Part shown: positions 1 to 7,182 of the stretch, in pieces
How the letters are laid out: each line of letters opens with the position of its first letter
Numbering within the stretch: position 1 is the stretch's first letter
NCBI GenBank assembly: GCA_002500505.1
Contig: DLRM01000057.1
Span: 1 to 32,472 of the forward strand
Length of the DNA: 32,472 nucleotides
Direction of reading: 5' to 3'
DNA from: Planctomycetes bacterium UBA7888
GTDB taxonomy: Bacteria; Planctomycetota; UBA1135
Notes under the pieces: model-generated
What the model saw: the letters and a program-made list of their open reading frames with translations, nothing else
The model's database searches: none
What the model was told of the DNA's origin: nothing
Made by a program: the position numbers and the translations under genes

Positions 1-126
1 GGCGAAGGCTACAAAGGCAAACCGAAGTTTGAAAAGCGCACTGAGGACAAGCCAACCTCTTCCCCTTGGGATAATCGCCCCATTCGGAAAAAACCTGAAG
101 AAGGGACTTCATCCGAAGAGTCATGA
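1..126 (+). CDS. C-terminal end of an unidentified protein (5' end outside window)
   Basis: Frame 1 is open from the window edge to a TGA at 124-126. The 41 residues visible are rich in Lys, Glu, Pro and Ser and look like a charged disordered tail. Tails of this kind occur on bacterial RNA-binding enzymes such as pseudouridine synthases and DEAD-box helicases, but nothing visible identifies the protein. Its stop overlaps the ATG of the next gene (ATGA at 123-126), so the two are probably cotranscribed and translationally coupled. Confidence 0.6.
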   Translation, partial: GEGYKGKPKFEKRTEDKPTSSPWDNRPIRKKPEEGTSSEES

Positions 127-980
127 TTGAACGCGCAACGATTGGCGTTATTGGTGGTAGTGGCGTTTACGGAATGGCCGGCGTGGAAGATGTGCGTGAA
201 ATTAGCTTGGATACTCCCTATGGGTCAGCTTCGGACGCCCTTCTCCTTGGAAATGTGGAGGGGGTGCCCGTTGCCTTTCTTCCAAGGCATGGCCGAGGCC
301 ATCGCTTCACTCCAACTGAGATTCCATACCGCGCAAATATTCACGCACTACGCCAATTAGGCGTGCAGCGCGCATTGTCGGTTTCCGCAGTGGGGTCGCT
401 GTGTTTGGAATACGCTCCAGGCGATTTTGTGATGGTGGATCAATTTATTGACCGAACCTATCGCCGCGAACAAACTTTCTTCGGCGATGGAATCGTGGCC
501 CATGTTCCATTGGGCGACCCTGTTTGCGCAGAGATGCGCTCTGCAGTTGGAGAAACTGCGGAAGATCTTGATGTCACTGTTCACCAGGGCGGAGCTTATG
601 TTTGCATCGAAGGACCACAATTCTCCACTCGCGCCGAGTCGGAGATATTTCGGCAGTGGGGTGCAAAAATTGTCGGCATGACGAACGTCACCGAAGCGAA
701 GCTGTGCCGCGAAGCTGGCATTTCCTTTGCTTGTATTGCCATGGTGACTGATTATGACTGTTGGCATCCGGATCACGACCACGTGGATGTGGAACAGGTC
801 ATCAAAATCGCTCATAAAAATGCCTCGAATGTTCAAGGTCTTGTAATTCAGTCCATTCCGAAGATTGCCGCCTTAGGACCATCACCTTGGCGAGATGTTT
901 TGAAGGGTGCGGTGATGACCGCACCGGATTTGATTACCGAGGAAGCTCGCACACGAACCGGCGCCCTTTTTAGTGACTAA
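123..980 (+). CDS. mtnP: S-methyl-5'-thioadenosine phosphorylase (PNP/MTAP family)
   Basis: A 285-residue protein of the usual MTAP length. It cleaves 5'-methylthioadenosine with phosphate to adenine and 5-methylthioribose 1-phosphate, in the cytosolic methionine salvage pathway. The N-terminal phosphate-binding GGSGVYG is at residues 11-17. IEGPQFSTRAE and the MTNVTEAKLCREAG segment form the nucleoside site. The VTDYDCWH motif is characteristic of the MTAP branch rather than inosine/guanosine phosphorylases. The ATG overlaps the stop of the preceding gene, and its own stop lies against the start of the YigZ gene. Enzymes of this family can also act on other 5'-modified deoxyadenosines. That is relevant because a radical SAM enzyme expected to make such a product is encoded about 6 kb away, but any link is inference. 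Confidence 0.93.
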   Translation: MIERATIGVIGGSGVYGMAGVEDVREISLDTPYGSASDALLLGNVEGVPVAFLPRHGRGHRFTPTEIPYRANIHALRQLGVQRALSVSAVGSLCLEYAPGDFVMVDQFIDRTYRREQTFFGDGIVAHVPLGDPVCAEMRSAVGETAEDLDVTVHQGGAYVCIEGPQFSTRAESEIFRQWGAKIVGMTNVTEAKLCREAGISFACIAMVTDYDCWHPDHDHVDVEQVIKIAHKNASNVQGLVIQSIPKIAALGPSPWRDVLKGAVMTAPDLITEEARTRTGALFSD

Positions 981-984
981 GAAC

Positions 985-1587
985 ATGAGAAGCTTCGTGC
1001 CTGGAGGTGAGGGGTATGGAGAACACGAAGACAGAGGCTCCAAGTTCTATGCGTGTGTGTTTCACGCGAAAGACCAAGTCTCCTTCCAAGAACGGCTTTC
1101 TCAAATAAAAAAGGAACATGCTAAGGCTCGTCACTGGTGTTGGGCGTGGCGCATTGGGGAGGCCTATCGTTTTGAAGACGATGGCGAGCCTGGTGGAACG
1201 GCAGGCCGACCTATGCTCCAAGTTTTGGAGGGAAGTGGACTTTCGAATGTGGCGGCAATTTGTGTCCGCTATTTCGGGGGTGTCAAACTCGGAACAGGTG
1301 GTCTTATGCGGGCCTACTCGGGGGCAACCGCACGGGCGCTTGACGGTACACCTCGAGAAGAGGTCATCCAAAGGATGGACTTCCATCTCACCCTTCCTTT
1401 TGAGCTTCTAGGCATGAGGGCAGAGCTAGAAGCTCTTTGTTCGTCTATTCACTTGGAAGGAGATTTTAACGATGAAGGCTGGTCTGGCGTTGCCACAATC
1501 AATGAGAATGAGAAGCCAGTGTTTGAAAACCTTCTCTTTGAGAAGGGGAAAGGGAAAGTGAAATGGAGCCAGCAGGAAGGCCGATAA
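985..1587 (+). CDS. yigZ: YigZ/IMPACT family protein (UPF0029)
   Basis: About 200 residues. It carries the family signature DDGEPGGTAGRPML followed by VRYFGGVKLGTGGLMRAYSGA, the best-conserved block of the YigZ/IMPACT N-terminal domain. The C-terminal part matches the small ferredoxin-like domain seen in bacterial members. The family is linked to translation or stress responses in eukaryotes (IMPACT), and the bacterial role is unsettled. Two starts are possible: GTG at 973, which overlaps the mtnP stop, or ATG at 985. Neither has a clear Shine-Dalgarno site, and I chose the ATG. The stop is 2 nt from the convergent sulfatase stop. Confidence 0.88.
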   Translation: MRSFVPGGEGYGEHEDRGSKFYACVFHAKDQVSFQERLSQIKKEHAKARHWCWAWRIGEAYRFEDDGEPGGTAGRPMLQVLEGSGLSNVAAICVRYFGGVKLGTGGLMRAYSGATARALDGTPREEVIQRMDFHLTLPFELLGMRAELEALCSSIHLEGDFNDEGWSGVATINENEKPVFENLLFEKGKGKVKWSQQEGR

Positions 1588-1589
1588 CT

Positions 1590-4424
1590 TCAATCAACGA
1601 CTTCATATTGTTTTCGTAGTTCATTAAGCTCGACTTTAAGCTCCGTCTCTAGATCTTCCAATTCAGGTTTTCCATAAATGGAATTGATTTCATCTGGATC
1701 ATTTTCTAAGTCAAACAATTCCCATTCTTGCAGTTCTGGGTAGTGAATTAGTTTCCAGCGCTTAGTTCGAACTCCGTAATGGGCGGCAACATTATGAGTC
1801 GGCTCTCCGAAGTATTCGTAGTAGATTGATTTTCGCCATGAAGGCATACCATGCCCTTTCAGGATTGGAACAATGCTTTGACCTTGCATCCACTCTGGGA
1901 TTTCCAGGCCTGCCAAATCCAAGAAGGTCGGAGCGAAGTCGAGGTTTTGGACTAGTTCGTTGCGGTTTACGCCAGCTCCCGTAACACCTGGCCATCGCAC
2001 CAATAGAGGCACTTGAAGCGAAGGCTCATACATGAATCGTTTGTCGTACCAGCCATGCTCACCCAGGAAGAATCCTTGATCAGAACTATAAATAACAATG
2101 GTGTTGCCGCTCAGCTCCAATTCGTCGATTTTATCTAGCAGTCGTCCGACATTACGATCAATTCCTTTAATGCACCGCAGGTAATCTTTGATATAGCGCT
2201 GGTACTTCCACTGGACCAATTCCTTTTGAGCTTGGGGGTTTCCTTCTTCAGCGCGTTTTCGTAAACCGGATTCTTTTAGTTGTTGATTTCGCGGTTGATA
2301 GGCAGTGTGCCAAGCATCCAATTCTTCTGGGGTCATACGTTTTTCCCGACCCCGCGCCCAGCGGTCTGGGCCGGTCGCCTCTTCTCCATCTTCCAGGGGG
2401 ACTTTCAGGTCGTACTCCCACCACAAATGATTGGAAATAGTCATTTTTTGTTCTTTCGCGGCGGTTCCCAATCCTAGCCCGTTGTCAAACAAAGTGCTCG
2501 GTTCAGGTATTTGAATTTCGTCTAGAAGTCCAACTTCCTGGGGGCTCGGCATCCATTCGCGATGGGGTGCCTTGAATTGGCACATCAACATGAAAGGTTT
2601 TCTCTGATCCCGCCCATTTTCGAGCCACTCAAATGCGCGATCTACCACGATATCAGTGTTATATCCCGGCCTAGAGACAGTGCCTTCAGGAGTTTTGAAA
2701 TCGGGCTTGTAGTAATGGCCTTGGCCGGGCATGACTTCCCAAAAATCAAATCCTTGCGGTTCTGATTTTAAATGCCACTTCCCAATGACCGCAGTTTGAT
2801 ATCCTGAATCCTGCAGTAATTTTGGAAATGTCTGGCGAGTTGGATCAAATGTGTTGCGGTTGTCTCGGAAACCATTGATGTGAGAATGTTGCCCCGTCAG
2901 AACTACGGCGCGGGCTGGCCCACACAGAGCATTCGTGCAAAAGGCATTGGTAAATCGAATGCCCTGATCAGCCAGGCGGTCAATGTTGGGGGTCCTAATT
3001 AATGTTTTAGAATAAGAAGAAACGGCGCTAGCTGCATGGTCATCGCTATATATGAAGACAATATTCGGGCGGCGCATCAAGTCCGGCATTTTTGCATTAC
3101 GGTCGACTTCCCGAAGCTTCTCAAGCATTGTTCGCTTTCTCTCTTTGAATGAAGCTTCATTGGCCAAATTGTATTTTTCGTGAGCATCATCATGCAGGTC
3201 AAATAATTGGATTTCACCCGACTTTCCATATTCAATCAGCTTGAACCGATCCTCAGTTAGAGCACGCTGGGCGCGCCTATATGCAGTAAAGATATGAGTT
3301 CGGTGGTTCTTGGATTTACCGCGAAGAATCGGGACAAGCGACTTCCCATCTCGTGGATTCGTCAAGGGAAGGCTGTTTAGGCCAGCCATCTCCATAACAG
3401 TCGGGACAATATCGTGGATATAGGCAAGAGAATTTGATTGCTTCCCCTTTAAAACCCCTGGGCCCTTAACAATAAGAGGTGAACGCATCGAGTGTTCATA
3501 CAAATTTTGCTTCCCCAGAAGTCCATGGGAGCCAATTGCCAAGCCGTGGTCGGAGACAAAGACAACCAAGGTGTTCTCGGCATCCTCGCTTTCCTCAAGT
3601 GCCTCGAGAACCCTCCCAATCTGGGCGTCCATATGAGAAATCATGCCGTGGTAGTCAGCAAGGTGCTGCCGCACTTCTTCTTTTTGACGGGGCACTTTCG
3701 CTAAGGACTCATCCCGAATTATTAGTTCACCATTGTCAAAAGGATGTTCTGGCAAAAAGTTAGGTGGCAATTCAACGGTACTTGCCTCGACTTCCCAATC
3801 CGGAGGAGGGGTTCTTGGGTCATGGGGAGCTGTGAAAGAGAGCCAAGCAAAAAATGGTTTTTTGCGATTTTTCTGCTTCAAGAAATCAATGGTCGCGTCA
3901 GCGAAAACCTCACTTGAAAAGCCATTTTCGATAAAAGTTTCGCTTTCAGGATAATCGCCCTTGGGGTCGTAGGGCCGCAATTTGAGGCCATTGTGGGGCC
4001 CCATTCCGCCAAAGAAGATTTTGTCGCCCTGAGTGAAACTTCGGTTAAACCACTCCTTTCCGTTATGCCATTTCCCTGTACCAAAAGTCTCATAACCAGC
4101 TTCTTTGAAGGCCTGAGGCATTAAAGTTCCAGAGTATTCAGGTTGATATGGTTTTTGATGAAATTTGTGTAGTCCTTTTCCGCTAATCAGCATTGCCCTG
4201 GAAGGTGCGCAAACTGCGCCAGAAAATGAGCCCATGCAATACGCTCTCGTCAAGGACATCCCTTGGCTTGCAAGGTCGTCTAGATTTGGAGTGTCGACTT
4301 GTCCTGAGCTAGTCCCGAAAATAGAGTCGGCTCGCTGATCGTCACTAACGATAACTAGGACATTTATTGGGTCATGTTCGTTGCCAAGAGACTGAGTGTT
4401 TTCTTGGGTGCAAGCTACAAACAA
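1590..4424 (-). CDS. Tandem-domain (double) formylglycine-type sulfatase, probable lipoprotein
   Basis: One uninterrupted ORF carries two complete type I sulfatase domains, residues about 18-445 and 451-944, joined by a very short linker. Domain 1 has the metal-binding SDDQ near 28-31, the formylglycine motif C72-A-P-S-R76, GKWH at 117-120, APHD at 199-202 and SDHG at 291-294. Domain 2 has SDDH near 460-463, C501-G-P-A-R505, GKWH at 548-551, APH at 619-621 and SDQG followed by GEHG. Both CxPxR motifs suit formylglycine-generating enzyme, so both sites may be active. Such enzymes hydrolyse sulfate esters of polysaccharides outside the cytoplasm. The first canonical start is TTG at 4424, but the frame is open upstream to a TGA at 4479-4481. 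The added residues are Lys/Arg-rich, then hydrophobic, ending in FVAC, a good lipobox, so translation probably starts further upstream at a non-standard codon. It overlaps the upstream transferase gene. Confidence 0.92.
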   Translation of the reverse strand: MFVACTQENTQSLGNEHDPINVLVIVSDDQRADSIFGTSSGQVDTPNLDDLASQGMSLTRAYCMGSFSGAVCAPSRAMLISGKGLHKFHQKPYQPEYSGTLMPQAFKEAGYETFGTGKWHNGKEWFNRSFTQGDKIFFGGMGPHNGLKLRPYDPKGDYPESETFIENGFSSEVFADATIDFLKQKNRKKPFFAWLSFTAPHDPRTPPPDWEVEASTVELPPNFLPEHPFDNGELIIRDESLAKVPRQKEEVRQHLADYHGMISHMDAQIGRVLEALEESEDAENTLVVFVSDHGLAIGSHGLLGKQNLYEHSMRSPLIVKGPGVLKGKQSNSLAYIHDIVPTVMEMAGLNSLPLTNPRDGKSLVPILRGKSKNHRTHIFTAYRRAQRALTEDRFKLIEYGKSGEIQLFDLHDDAHEKYNLANEASFKERKRTMLEKLREVDRNAKMPDLMRRPNIVFIYSDDHAASAVSSYSKTLIRTPNIDRLADQGIRFTNAFCTNALCGPARAVVLTGQHSHINGFRDNRNTFDPTRQTFPKLLQDSGYQTAVIGKWHLKSEPQGFDFWEVMPGQGHYYKPDFKTPEGTVSRPGYNTDIVVDRAFEWLENGRDQRKPFMLMCQFKAPHREWMPSPQEVGLLDEIQIPEPSTLFDNGLGLGTAAKEQKMTISNHLWWEYDLKVPLEDGEEATGPDRWARGREKRMTPEELDAWHTAYQPRNQQLKESGLRKRAEEGNPQAQKELVQWKYQRYIKDYLRCIKGIDRNVGRLLDKIDELELSGNTIVIYSSDQGFFLGEHGWYDKRFMYEPSLQVPLLVRWPGVTGAGVNRNELVQNLDFAPTFLDLAGLEIPEWMQGQSIVPILKGHGMPSWRKSIYYEYFGEPTHNVAAHYGVRTKRWKLIHYPELQEWELFDLENDPDEINSIYGKPELEDLETELKVELNELRKQYEVVD

Positions 4425-4435
4425 GAGCAGAGAGA

Positions 4436-5059
4436 TTAAGTGGGGAAGATTTTTGATTTTTCTAATTTTCTTAAGTCCTCAAGAGTGTCGAGGTCGTGAA
4501 CTTTCTGGAGCAGGTGGCCTGTAAGGTTTAGTTTTTCAATTCGCTCTAAGGTTTGTGCCAAGACTCGAGGGGTGCTCCACTCAATTTCAGTGAAGAGTTC
4601 TTTGGCGGTTATTCGTCCAGCAATCATGGCATAGCCGCCATCATATGCTGGGGTCAGGACAATGTCAGGGGCTTCTTTTTTAAACAGTAGGGTTTCCGCT
4701 TCTTGTAGCATTTTTGAATTAACTGCTGGTGCATCGGTGCCCACTACAGCGCACCATCTTGCGCCAGAATCTAAAGCGATTTTCATGGCGTGATGAATTC
4801 GCTGACCCAAGTTCCCGTCAACTTGAGGGAGAACTTTGTCAGCCCCATGCAGCCACTTTCCTGCCTTATTGCAGACATCGTTATCTACCATCCATAGCCA
4901 TCGTTGGAATTCTGTGGATTCCAGCTGAGACCAAACTTGTTCTGCAACTTGTCTGTAAACAGTTCTAGCCTTTTGCTCGCCAATATCAGCCGCCAGTCTT
5001 GTTTTTACCGGGCCGCAGTCCCACATTTTGGCGAATACGCATACAACTGGGTTGTTCAC
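4436..5059 (-). CDS. DUF2064/TIGR04282-type transferase (rSAM/selenodomain-associated transferase 1)
   Basis: A 207-residue protein with a nucleotide-diphospho-sugar transferase (GT-A-like) fold signature. It has a VKTRLA motif near residue 18, as in the KxxxPGxVKTRL start of this family, then VVGTDAPAV and AYDGGYAMI, and a C-terminal VHDLDTLEDL. TIGRFAMs names the family for its co-occurrence with a radical SAM protein and a selenocysteine-containing domain, and both are present here. The substrate is unknown, and transfer of a nucleotidyl or glycosyl group to a small molecule is the usual guess. It starts with GTG at 5059, whose GTGA overlaps the selenoprotein stop, with GAGGAG at 5065-5070 as ribosome-binding site. 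The coupling implies a shared function with the selenoprotein. Confidence 0.85.
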   Translation of the reverse strand: MNNPVVCVFAKMWDCGPVKTRLAADIGEQKARTVYRQVAEQVWSQLESTEFQRWLWMVDNDVCNKAGKWLHGADKVLPQVDGNLGQRIHHAMKIALDSGARWCAVVGTDAPAVNSKMLQEAETLLFKKEAPDIVLTPAYDGGYAMIAGRITAKELFTEIEWSTPRVLAQTLERIEKLNLTGHLLQKVHDLDTLEDLRKLEKSKIFPT

Positions 5060-5601
5060 TTCATCTCCTCTTCAAAGTCGACGCCTAGTCCATCAGCAAT
5101 CCGGTTGATGTAGTTGAAGTAGGCGACAACTTGGGCTGCATCGTGGATCTCCAAATCACTCCAACCGCATTCCCGTAAAGCATCGACATCAGATTCGTCC
5201 ATTGCTCCAGGAGTGAGAGTTAGTTTTTCCCCCCACGCACATAAAGCTAGTTCGGCGGGTGAGAGAGGGGCTCCCTTGTAGCCCTTGCCTTCTAGCCAAT
5301 CCGCCAATTCCGGTTCTCCGACCTCAACACGGAGGTCATGGGCATGGGCTTTTGTTCAGTAAAAGCAATCGTTTGAGCGGCTCACCACAATTGCCAAAGA
5401 CTCTCTTATGCGTGAGGTCAAGGAACTGTCCAGTTTCATAATCGACCCATAAAGTCCTAGATGAGCCTGCGTTGTGCGGGGATTTAGCCCAGATAATTTG
5501 ACAATATTCCAAACCCGTCCTGCTCGAGAAATGGCGTCGTCGTAAATCCTCTTTAGAAGTCCAGTTGCGTGTTCAGGTTCGGTTTGTCGGATGTATGCCA
5601 T
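5056..5601 (-). CDS. AhpD/carboxymuconolactone decarboxylase-like selenoprotein with CxxU motif (in-frame TGA)
   Basis: Read through one TGA at 5356-5358, this frame gives a 181-residue protein of the AhpD-like peroxidase-related family (PF02627, close to TIGR01926). The N-terminal half starts MAYIR and includes LNPRTTQAHLGLY and RESLAIVVSRSNDCFY. The second half continues in the same frame with TKAHAHDLR, then LSPAELALCAWGEKLT, ESDVDALRECGWSD and VVAYFNYINRIADGLGV. Family members read NxCxYCxxxHxxxLR at this place, so the TGA replaces the second redox Cys: C79-F-Y-U82. A SECIS-like hairpin follows. Such proteins act as thiol- or selenol-dependent peroxidases or disulfide reductases. An upstream ATG at 5631 would add ten residues and is less like the family. 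The alternative is a nonsense mutation, but both halves are intact and in frame. Confidence 0.88.
5320..5337 (-). promoter_or_regulatory. Candidate bacterial SECIS hairpin
   Basis: On the minus strand, GACCTC-CGTGTT-GAGGTC forms a perfect 6-bp stem (a flanking U-G pair can extend it) with a 6-nt loop. Eighteen bases separate the TGA from the stem, so the loop starts 24 nt downstream. The second loop base is G. This agrees with the known bacterial SECIS pattern: a short stem-loop shortly downstream of the UGA with a G among the first two loop bases. The hairpin lies inside the coding sequence, as expected for SelB-dependent decoding. Confidence 0.72.
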
Positions 5602-5629
5602 CTTTGTGTTTGCTTTAGCGCGTTTAGTC

Positions 5630-5656
5630 ATAATAGCAAGACATGAAGACTGTTCA
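5630..5656 (-). promoter_or_regulatory. Possible promoter for the selenoprotein-transferase operon
   Basis: On the minus strand TGAACA (5656-5651) lies 15 bp from TATTAT (5635-5630), giving a 4/6 -35 and a 5/6 -10. Transcription would begin about 20 nt before the ATG at 5601. The -10 box overlaps the alternative ATG at 5631, which supports the shorter protein. The same AT-rich core reads CATAAT on the plus strand, 8 nt before the divergent TVP38 ATG. The spacer is short, so the call is weak. Confidence 0.28.
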
Positions 5657-6341
5657 CCGTGCCCTTTTGCTTGCCGCAATCATTTTGGTTGCTTGGGTAG
5701 TAATTCCGATGGACCGGTTCCCTGATTTATTGGCTTGGATGGAAACTCGGGGTCTTCAAGGCGCTTTTGTCGTTGGGGCAATCTACGTCATCGCAACTGT
5801 TGCGATGATTCCAGGGTCCCTGCTGACTTTGGGAATTGGCGCAGTTTATGGACCATGGTTTGGATTCGCAATTGTTTCTCCAGCGTCTGTGGTAGGCGCA
5901 ACACTCGCTTTCCTTTTGGGTCGGGGAATTTTTTCCAAGAGTCTGGAAAAAAGGATGGAAGGGAATCATCGGTTTCATGCTCTAAGATTAGCAATCGAAG
6001 AAGAGGGTTTGAAAGTTCTGTTCTTAGTTCGACTCAGCCCAGTTTTCCCATATACACTTGCGAATTATGTTTTTGGTTTAACCCGGCTAAAAACATCCAC
6101 CTACATCATCGGGTCTTTCTTGGGTATGTTGCCGGGAACCCTCATGTATGTTTATCTCGGCGCCATCGCGGGTGATGTTGCAACTATTGCGAGAGGTGGT
6201 ATTGAAGAGGGAGCTTTCCAAGTCCAAGTAATGAAGTGGGTTGGCCTAGCTGCGACCATACTTTTGATGGTGGTGGTGACAAGAAGGGCGAAGCGGGCTC
6301 TATCTGTGAGTATTTCAGATGAAATCCAGTCCGACCGTTGA
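5643..6341 (+). CDS. TVP38/TMEM64 family (DedA-like, SNARE-associated) membrane protein
   Basis: A 232-residue integral membrane protein. An N-terminal helix (about 7-22) is followed by hydrophobic helices around 40-75, 80-95, 125-150, 150-175 and 195-212. The family core is visible: IPGSLLTLGIGAVYGPWFG, then GATLAFLLGRG, and LFLVRLSPVFPYTLANYVFGLT, ending in GMLPGTLMYVYLGA. Members are inner-membrane proteins of the DedA superfamily. Their substrates are mostly unknown, with lipid scrambling or small-solute transport proposed. It is divergent from the selenoprotein gene, with under 50 bp between starts, and is followed 15 nt later by arsM. TVP38 proteins commonly accompany ArsM/ArsS genes, so a role in moving a metalloid compound is reasonable inference. 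Confidence 0.88.
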   Translation: MKTVHRALLLAAIILVAWVVIPMDRFPDLLAWMETRGLQGAFVVGAIYVIATVAMIPGSLLTLGIGAVYGPWFGFAIVSPASVVGATLAFLLGRGIFSKSLEKRMEGNHRFHALRLAIEEEGLKVLFLVRLSPVFPYTLANYVFGLTRLKTSTYIIGSFLGMLPGTLMYVYLGAIAGDVATIARGGIEEGAFQVQVMKWVGLAATILLMVVVTRRAKRALSVSISDEIQSDR

Positions 6342-6356
6342 AAGGAGTAAAATCCC

Positions 6357-7181
6357 ATGATGTCCTCGAAAGAACTCCCATCTCTTGAACCCTCCTGTGT
6401 TACTGACGCAGTTTCTGAAACTTACGCCGCAGGGGCAAATGCGGTGCAGCCTGAGTTGTGTTGCCCCGTGGACTATAACGCCCAGTTCTTGAAGGTTTTG
6501 CCGCAAGAAATCCTCGATAAAGATTATGGCTGCGGGGACCCTTCTAAGTATGTCAATGAAGGAGAGACTGTTTTGGATTTGGGTTCTGGTGGCGGAAAAA
6601 TCTGCTATATCGCAAGCCAAGTGGTCGGCCCTGAGGGTCGGGTAATCGGTGTGGACATGACCCCTGATATGCTGGATTTAGCTCGCAAGTATCAGCAAGA
6701 GGTTGGCGACAAAATTGGTTGGCACAATGTTAGATTCTTTCAGGGTCAAATTGAAAACTTAAAGGTGGACTTTGAGGGTAAGCCCATGATTGAAGACGAA
6801 AGTGTTGATGTCGTAGTCTCCAACTGCGTCCTGAACTTGGTCGCGCCTTCCCTGAAGAAGCAGCTCTTTGAGGAGATATTTCGTGTTCTGAAGCCGAGCG
6901 GACGAGCCGTAATTTCGGATATTGTTTCAAATGTTGATGTGCCGGAATCCATGCAAAAGGACTCGGAGCTATGGGCAGGATGCATAAGTGGAGCCTTCCA
7001 AGAGCAAGCCTTCTCGAAAGCATTTTCTGACGTTGGTTTTGGAGAAATCGAACTCCTTTCTCGGGGGGAGGAGCCCTGGAAAGTCGTAGAAGGAATTGAA
7101 TTCCGTTCGGTCACCCTTGCTGCCTGGAAGGGCGCTACGACCGACGGTCTCCCCAAAGGGAGCGGCTCTTGTTGCTGTTGA
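6357..7181 (+). CDS. arsM: ArsM-like arsenite S-adenosylmethionine methyltransferase
   Basis: A 274-residue class I methyltransferase. The SAM-binding motif LDLGSGGGKIC is near residues 73-83, followed by VIGVDMTPDMLDLA. Cysteines characteristic of ArsM are present: LCCPVDY near 34-39, YGCGDP near 59-64, VSNCVLNL near 151-158 and the GCISGAF block near 202-208. These thiolates bind As(III) for sequential methylation. The start ATG at 6357 has AAAGGAG at 6341-6347. It is cotranscribed with the TVP38 gene upstream and arsS two bases downstream. The protein ends in GSGSCCC rather than the longer C-terminal domain of many arsenosugar-type ArsM proteins. The metal specificity is inferred from the family and neighbours. 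Confidence 0.86.
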   Translation: MMSSKELPSLEPSCVTDAVSETYAAGANAVQPELCCPVDYNAQFLKVLPQEILDKDYGCGDPSKYVNEGETVLDLGSGGGKICYIASQVVGPEGRVIGVDMTPDMLDLARKYQQEVGDKIGWHNVRFFQGQIENLKVDFEGKPMIEDESVDVVVSNCVLNLVAPSLKKQLFEEIFRVLKPSGRAVISDIVSNVDVPESMQKDSELWAGCISGAFQEQAFSKAFSDVGFGEIELLSRGEEPWKVVEGIEFRSVTLAAWKGATTDGLPKGSGSCCC

Positions 7182-7182
7182 G

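Noticed and set aside
357..836. A 159-codon ORF on the minus strand inside mtnP, and similar long antisense ORFs elsewhere.
   Set aside because: They lie fully inside well-identified genes, show no family features and have no plausible initiation signals.
5356..5358. The TGA as a simple nonsense mutation (pseudogene).
   Set aside because: Both sides remain in frame and family-like. The TGA sits exactly on a redox Cys site and is followed by a SECIS-like hairpin. A random nonsense mutation would not be expected to show all three.
7179..7181. The arsM stop TGA as another selenocysteine codon (CCCU).
   Set aside because: The frame beyond it runs through arsS, does not resemble ArsM proteins, and no hairpin follows. 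ArsS also has a natural start here.
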